A stretch of 64,000 nt of DNA from Eudromia elegans. Its lineage: Eukaryota; Chordata; Aves; Tinamiformes; Tinamidae. The position numbers and the translations under genes are program-made. Positions within the stretch are counted from its first letter, which is position 1, and every line of letters begins with the position of its first letter. Below the pieces are notes generated by a model, which did not search any database, had not been told where the DNA came from, and worked only from the letters and a program-made list of their open reading frames with translations. The DNA lies in assembly GCA_003342815.1 (NCBI GenBank), contig PTEX01000205.1:578252-642251 (forward strand). Reading direction: 5' to 3'. Positions 62,491 through 64,000 of this stretch are shown piece by piece.

Positions 62491-63010
62491 ATAGATTTTA
62501 GCATTCTTTGGTTGCTAATTAATTGAAAGTGTGAGCTGGTTCTTTCTAAGATTAAATCAGGCATGTGGCTCATCCTGCAAGGGCTAACTAGAAAATTATC
62601 ATTGAAGTTACGTTAGGCCAAAGCAGAAGAAAGCCCAAAGATGCATCAGAAATTTGCTGGAGCTATGCCAAAGCCATAGCCAGCATAAAGAGTCCCAGCA
62701 AACAATAATTAACACAGAGCAAGTTTCATTATATTATATTGTTAAAGAGATTAGAAGCAGAGTTAGTTAATCCCATCTGAATCGTAATGTAATGCCATAA
62801 ATAGAGCTATAGTTTTCCTTCTTTGGACTGATGCTTTTGCTTTAAATAACAGAACATCTTTAGAGAATCTAAATTAACTGTTAGCAATGGAACTGGATGC
62901 TCATTCCAGCAAGCAAGAGAATTATAATCAAATGAGATTTTAATTAATAATAGGGTGCAAATCCTCTGTGAGCCTGTGAAACAGGAGGCATGCTCTACAT
63001 TTGCATGAGG
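62490..63010. promoter_or_regulatory. Candidate conserved regulatory element, AT-rich motif cluster
   Basis: A 500-base AT-rich block with many homeodomain-type cores (GCTAATTAATTGA, AATAATTAACAC, AGTTAGTTAATCC, TTTTAATTAATAATAG, CTAAATTAACTG) and an ATTTGCAT octamer (62999-63006). The complexity is high and it is not a simple repeat. Conservation cannot be tested here. Confidence 0.35.
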
Positions 63011-64000
63011 CCAGGAAAGCTCCGTGTGTACCAAGCCATCTCCATGAGGGAAGGAAGTGGAAGCCCCTTCTAAATTTTCTTTCTAAATACATCTTGGAAA
63101 ATGCGACGGGAGCAACCTTGGATCTTTCCTGATCTGCCTCATCAGGGTAGGTGCTCCTCACCAGCAGATCTCTGCTCAGCTGGACACAGTTTCACAGGCT
63201 CCTGCTGCTCTGCTGTTGCTCGCCTGGATACTGGAGGACTCACCATCATCCTCTCCCTCCTACAACATGAACTATCCACAAAATCCCAAACAAGACAAAA
63301 CTTTTATTGAAATCTCTAACTGCTCCCCTCTTTAGCCCCACTCTTTTCCTTTGCATGGCCAAGGAACATACTCACCTTTATCCTCACCAAGTTTCTACCC
63401 AGCAAGGCAAAATACCCATCACAGGACAGGTGTGCCTGGTAGTTCAATTACCTGCTCAGCACCAGAGATGGCCCTGAGGGAGGCCTGAGCATGTGGCTCC
63501 TTTTACTTCTGCTCTGGATGGATGGTGGAAAACTCCAGTGCTGAGCAGTGAGTGGAGGGTCACAGGAGGAATGGCTTTGGTGAGTCTCACATGAGCAGTC
63601 TCCTCTCTGTGCTCCCACTAAGGGTCTACAAATACTCCTTTCTTCGTTATTGCATGAGCATAAAAGGTAGGTGGTTCCACAGCAATGTTTGCACATTTGG
63701 GACTTTAGGCAGCCTGGCTCTCTCAGGAGAGACTGGGGTTGCTGGAAGAGGTCTATGTGCTTGGTGTGTGCCCACAGTGTCTGAGATATGCCATATTTGG
63801 TGATAACCAGAACATCCTGATATCTTGCAAGTAAGTCTTGCTTATTGTTAGAGTGATTCCTCACCCTTTAAAAAAAATGGTACTTTTGGGCAAGTATGAC
63901 TTTGCTAGGCATTTCCAGGAGAATTGTTCTTAAACTCTTTTCTTCATTGCTCACCTAATCCTGCATGTGTCTGTAGCTCCAAAATGCCAAGAGTTTTCAT
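63011..64000. other. Right end of window, nothing recognised
   Basis: No exon, RNA gene or repeat family was identified on either strand. Confidence 0.5.

Noticed and set aside
1..64000. CRISPR arrays, prokaryotic operons, phage or endogenous virus genes
   Set aside because: No direct-repeat arrays with spacers and no gag, pol or env-like frames were seen; gene structure is vertebrate.

Overview
The window looks like bird nuclear DNA. It holds multi-exon genes with GT-AG introns, a CpG-island promoter, long non-coding stretches, an old CR1-type LINE and one assembly gap (27126-27177). Nothing prokaryotic or viral was seen. The exact species cannot be told from the sequence.

The centre (about 11.4-42.1 kb) holds two copies of the D-beta-hydroxybutyrate dehydrogenase gene (BDH1 family, short-chain dehydrogenases), placed head to head around a GC-rich island at 26.5-27.5 kb. 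The plus-strand copy (28433-40743) is complete: six coding exons, 343 codons plus stop, with a mitochondrial-type leader and the full SDR catalytic set. The minus-strand copy (22776 down to 11625) has four exons that match exons 3-6 in boundaries and phase. Its first coding exons were not found. It keeps the NAD site, NNAG and YxxxK motifs but differs strongly in the C-terminal half. Both would interconvert 3-hydroxybutyrate and acetoacetate if active as their family suggests.

The left end (1762-6643, minus strand) holds the main discovery: a row of exon remnants in the correct order that match very-long-chain acyl-CoA dehydrogenase (VLCAD/ACADVL type). The downstream exons are open, with fitting phases, and keep the catalytic Glu. 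The upstream part carries an in-frame stop, frameshifts, a lost splice acceptor, an exon fused to a splice-acceptor-like tract, and loss of the exons for about 130 residues of the N-terminal and middle domains. I read it as a decayed acyl-CoA dehydrogenase gene next to the ketone-body genes.

The right third (42.1-64 kb) has no coding exon I can recognise. It holds a (TAAAA)n microsatellite, poly-T runs, a small CpG cluster, a probable old SINE tail just to its left (41.7 kb), and two AT-rich stretches (about 49.4 and 62.5-63.0 kb) dense in homeodomain/POU-like cores that may be conserved regulatory elements. All protein-family statements come from reading translated exons against remembered family motifs; no database search was run.
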